From positions 1 through 8,133 of the forward strand of contig JAPOOY010000187.1 in the NCBI GenBank assembly GCA_026713205.1: a stretch of DNA of 8,133 bases, given 5' to 3'. The translations under genes and the position numbers were made by a program. How positions within the stretch are numbered: position 1 is the first letter of the stretch; each line of letters starts with the position of its first letter. The DNA comes from Bdellovibrionales bacterium. GTDB taxonomy: Bacteria; Bdellovibrionota; Bdellovibrionia; Bdellovibrionales; UBA1609. Shown here piece by piece: positions 7,830 through 8,133 of the stretch. The notes beneath the pieces are model-generated. The model searched no databases, had not been told where the DNA came from, and saw only the letters and a program-made list of their open reading frames with translations.

Positions 7830-7954
7830 TTATGCCAATCCGGTTTGATTTTTGCGGGTTTCCACTTACATAAACCCAACTGAAAGTGTAAATCTTCTTT
7901 CATCTTGTCAAGGAATCTCCCAAACTTCCTGACTCTCAAATTTCAAACCAGCCC
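7830..7954 (-). repeat. Degenerate intergenic repeat, copy B (inverted relative to copy A)
   Basis: Read on the minus strand this matches 2000-2145 in two gap-free blocks (7954-7893 and 7874-7830). The unmatched centre is 18 bases against 39. It begins nine bases after the korB stop. On the + strand its edges carry a short imperfect inverted repeat: GGTTTGATTTTT at 7842-7853 against AAATTTCAAACC at 7938-7949, 10 of 12 positions complementary. On the minus strand the shared frame is open across the whole copy (FLDKMKED, then LGLCKWKPAKIKPDWHN). The corresponding frame in copy A gives FFDKIKEG and LCKRKTSKLNPNRHK but is broken by TGA. This may be a remnant of a short coding repeat or a small mobile element. 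Confidence 0.6.
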
Positions 7955-7990
7955 GGAATAATTATCTATACTGGTCCGGCTTGAAATTTT
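7938..7990 (+). terminator. Possible intrinsic terminator downstream of korAB
   Basis: AAATTTCAA plus ACCAG (7938-7951) can pair with CTGGT (7971-7975) and TTGAAATTT (7981-7989). There is a 5-base bulge at 7976-7980 and a 19-base loop. A T-rich run (TTTTCTGTTTTTA) follows at about 7988-8000. This could end transcription from korB. The stem is AT-rich with a bulge and a large loop, so it is a weak example. It overlaps the edge of repeat copy B and may instead be a structural part of that repeat. Confidence 0.3.
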
Positions 7991-8018
7991 TCTGTTTTTA
8001 TTTAAGAGACATAGGCCC

Positions 8019-8133
8019 TTTATAACAGACTATAGGGGTCAAAAATGAGTTCGGCTTTGACACAGATGCGGCTGAAAGTCGCTCTGTGGCAAAACGCATG
8101 TTTGAATTTTTGACCCCTATAGTCTGTTATAAA
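8019..8133. repeat. Compact palindromic element with perfect 28-bp inverted repeats
   Basis: The left arm 8019-8046 (beginning TTTATAACAGACTATA) is the exact reverse complement of the right arm 8106-8133. The 59 bases between the arms contain a second, nested hairpin. TTTG (8056-8059) pairs with CAAA (8090-8093). CACAGA (8061-8066) pairs with TCTGTG (8083-8088). GCGGCT (8068-8073) pairs with AGTCGC (8077-8082) with one G-T wobble and a GAA loop. The unit is 115 bp if it ends at the window edge; the arm may continue beyond. It is too small to encode a transposase. It could be a MITE-like non-autonomous element, an extragenic palindrome or a structured RNA. No target-site duplication can be tested because the right flank is missing. 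Confidence 0.9.

Larger units (their letters stand above)
7822..8133. other. Non-coding region after korB, made mostly of repeats
   Basis: This 312-base stretch has no supportable gene. It is made of repeat copy B, an overlapping hairpin with a T-rich tail, about 30 bases of unremarkable AT-rich DNA (7990-8018) and the 115-bp palindromic element that runs to the window edge. Confidence 0.7.

Noticed and set aside
7703..7939. 78-residue minus-strand open frame overlapping the korB 3' end and repeat copy B
   Set aside because: Most of its length is antisense to korB, and its start is a TTG with no ribosome site. Its upstream part is the repeat, so it is treated as repeat content rather than a gene.
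8045..8113. 22-codon ATG open frame inside the palindromic element
   Set aside because: It is too short, lacks a ribosome site, and its sequence is dictated by the hairpin structure.

Overview
The window holds five protein genes, all on the + strand: a 5'-truncated penicillin-acylase-family hydrolase, a CpaC/RcpA-like secretin, a CpaF/TadA-type secretion ATPase, and the two subunits of a 2-oxoacid:ferredoxin oxidoreductase (a gamma-alpha fusion KorA and a TPP-binding KorB). Two short intergenic regions carry repeats. The DNA is AT-rich. A secretin implies an outer membrane, so the source is most likely a Gram-negative-type bacterium using standard stop codons. I cannot place it more precisely. 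AT-rich proteobacteria or Bdellovibrio-like lineages would fit, but that is a guess.

Layout: 1-1989 acylase (start lies before the window); 1990-2259 non-coding, holding a degenerate repeat copy at about 2000-2145; 2260-3741 secretin; 3745-4836 CpaF ATPase, three bases after the secretin stop and in the same frame; 4928-6811 KorA (or from 4886); 6808-7821 KorB, overlapping KorA by ATGA; 7822-8133 non-coding. This last region holds a second, inverted copy of the same degenerate repeat (about 7830-7954), a terminator-like hairpin (7938-7989) and a compact element bounded by a perfect 28-bp inverted repeat (8019-8133). The element ends on the last base of the window.

Functionally, the secretin and CpaF ATPase are the outer-membrane channel and cytoplasmic motor of a Tad-type (type IVc pilus / type II-like) system. 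None of the usual partner genes (cpaB, cpaE, tadB, tadC, pilin) are present here. KorA and KorB together form a CoA-dependent, ferredoxin-linked 2-oxoacid oxidoreductase of central metabolism. Close spacing from the secretin through KorB, without a visible terminator, would allow one transcript, but the two pairs have no obvious functional link.

No complete unknown protein system is visible. The most unusual content is non-coding: the two diverged repeats in opposite orientation, whose alignable blocks keep reading frame, and the nested palindromic element at the right edge.
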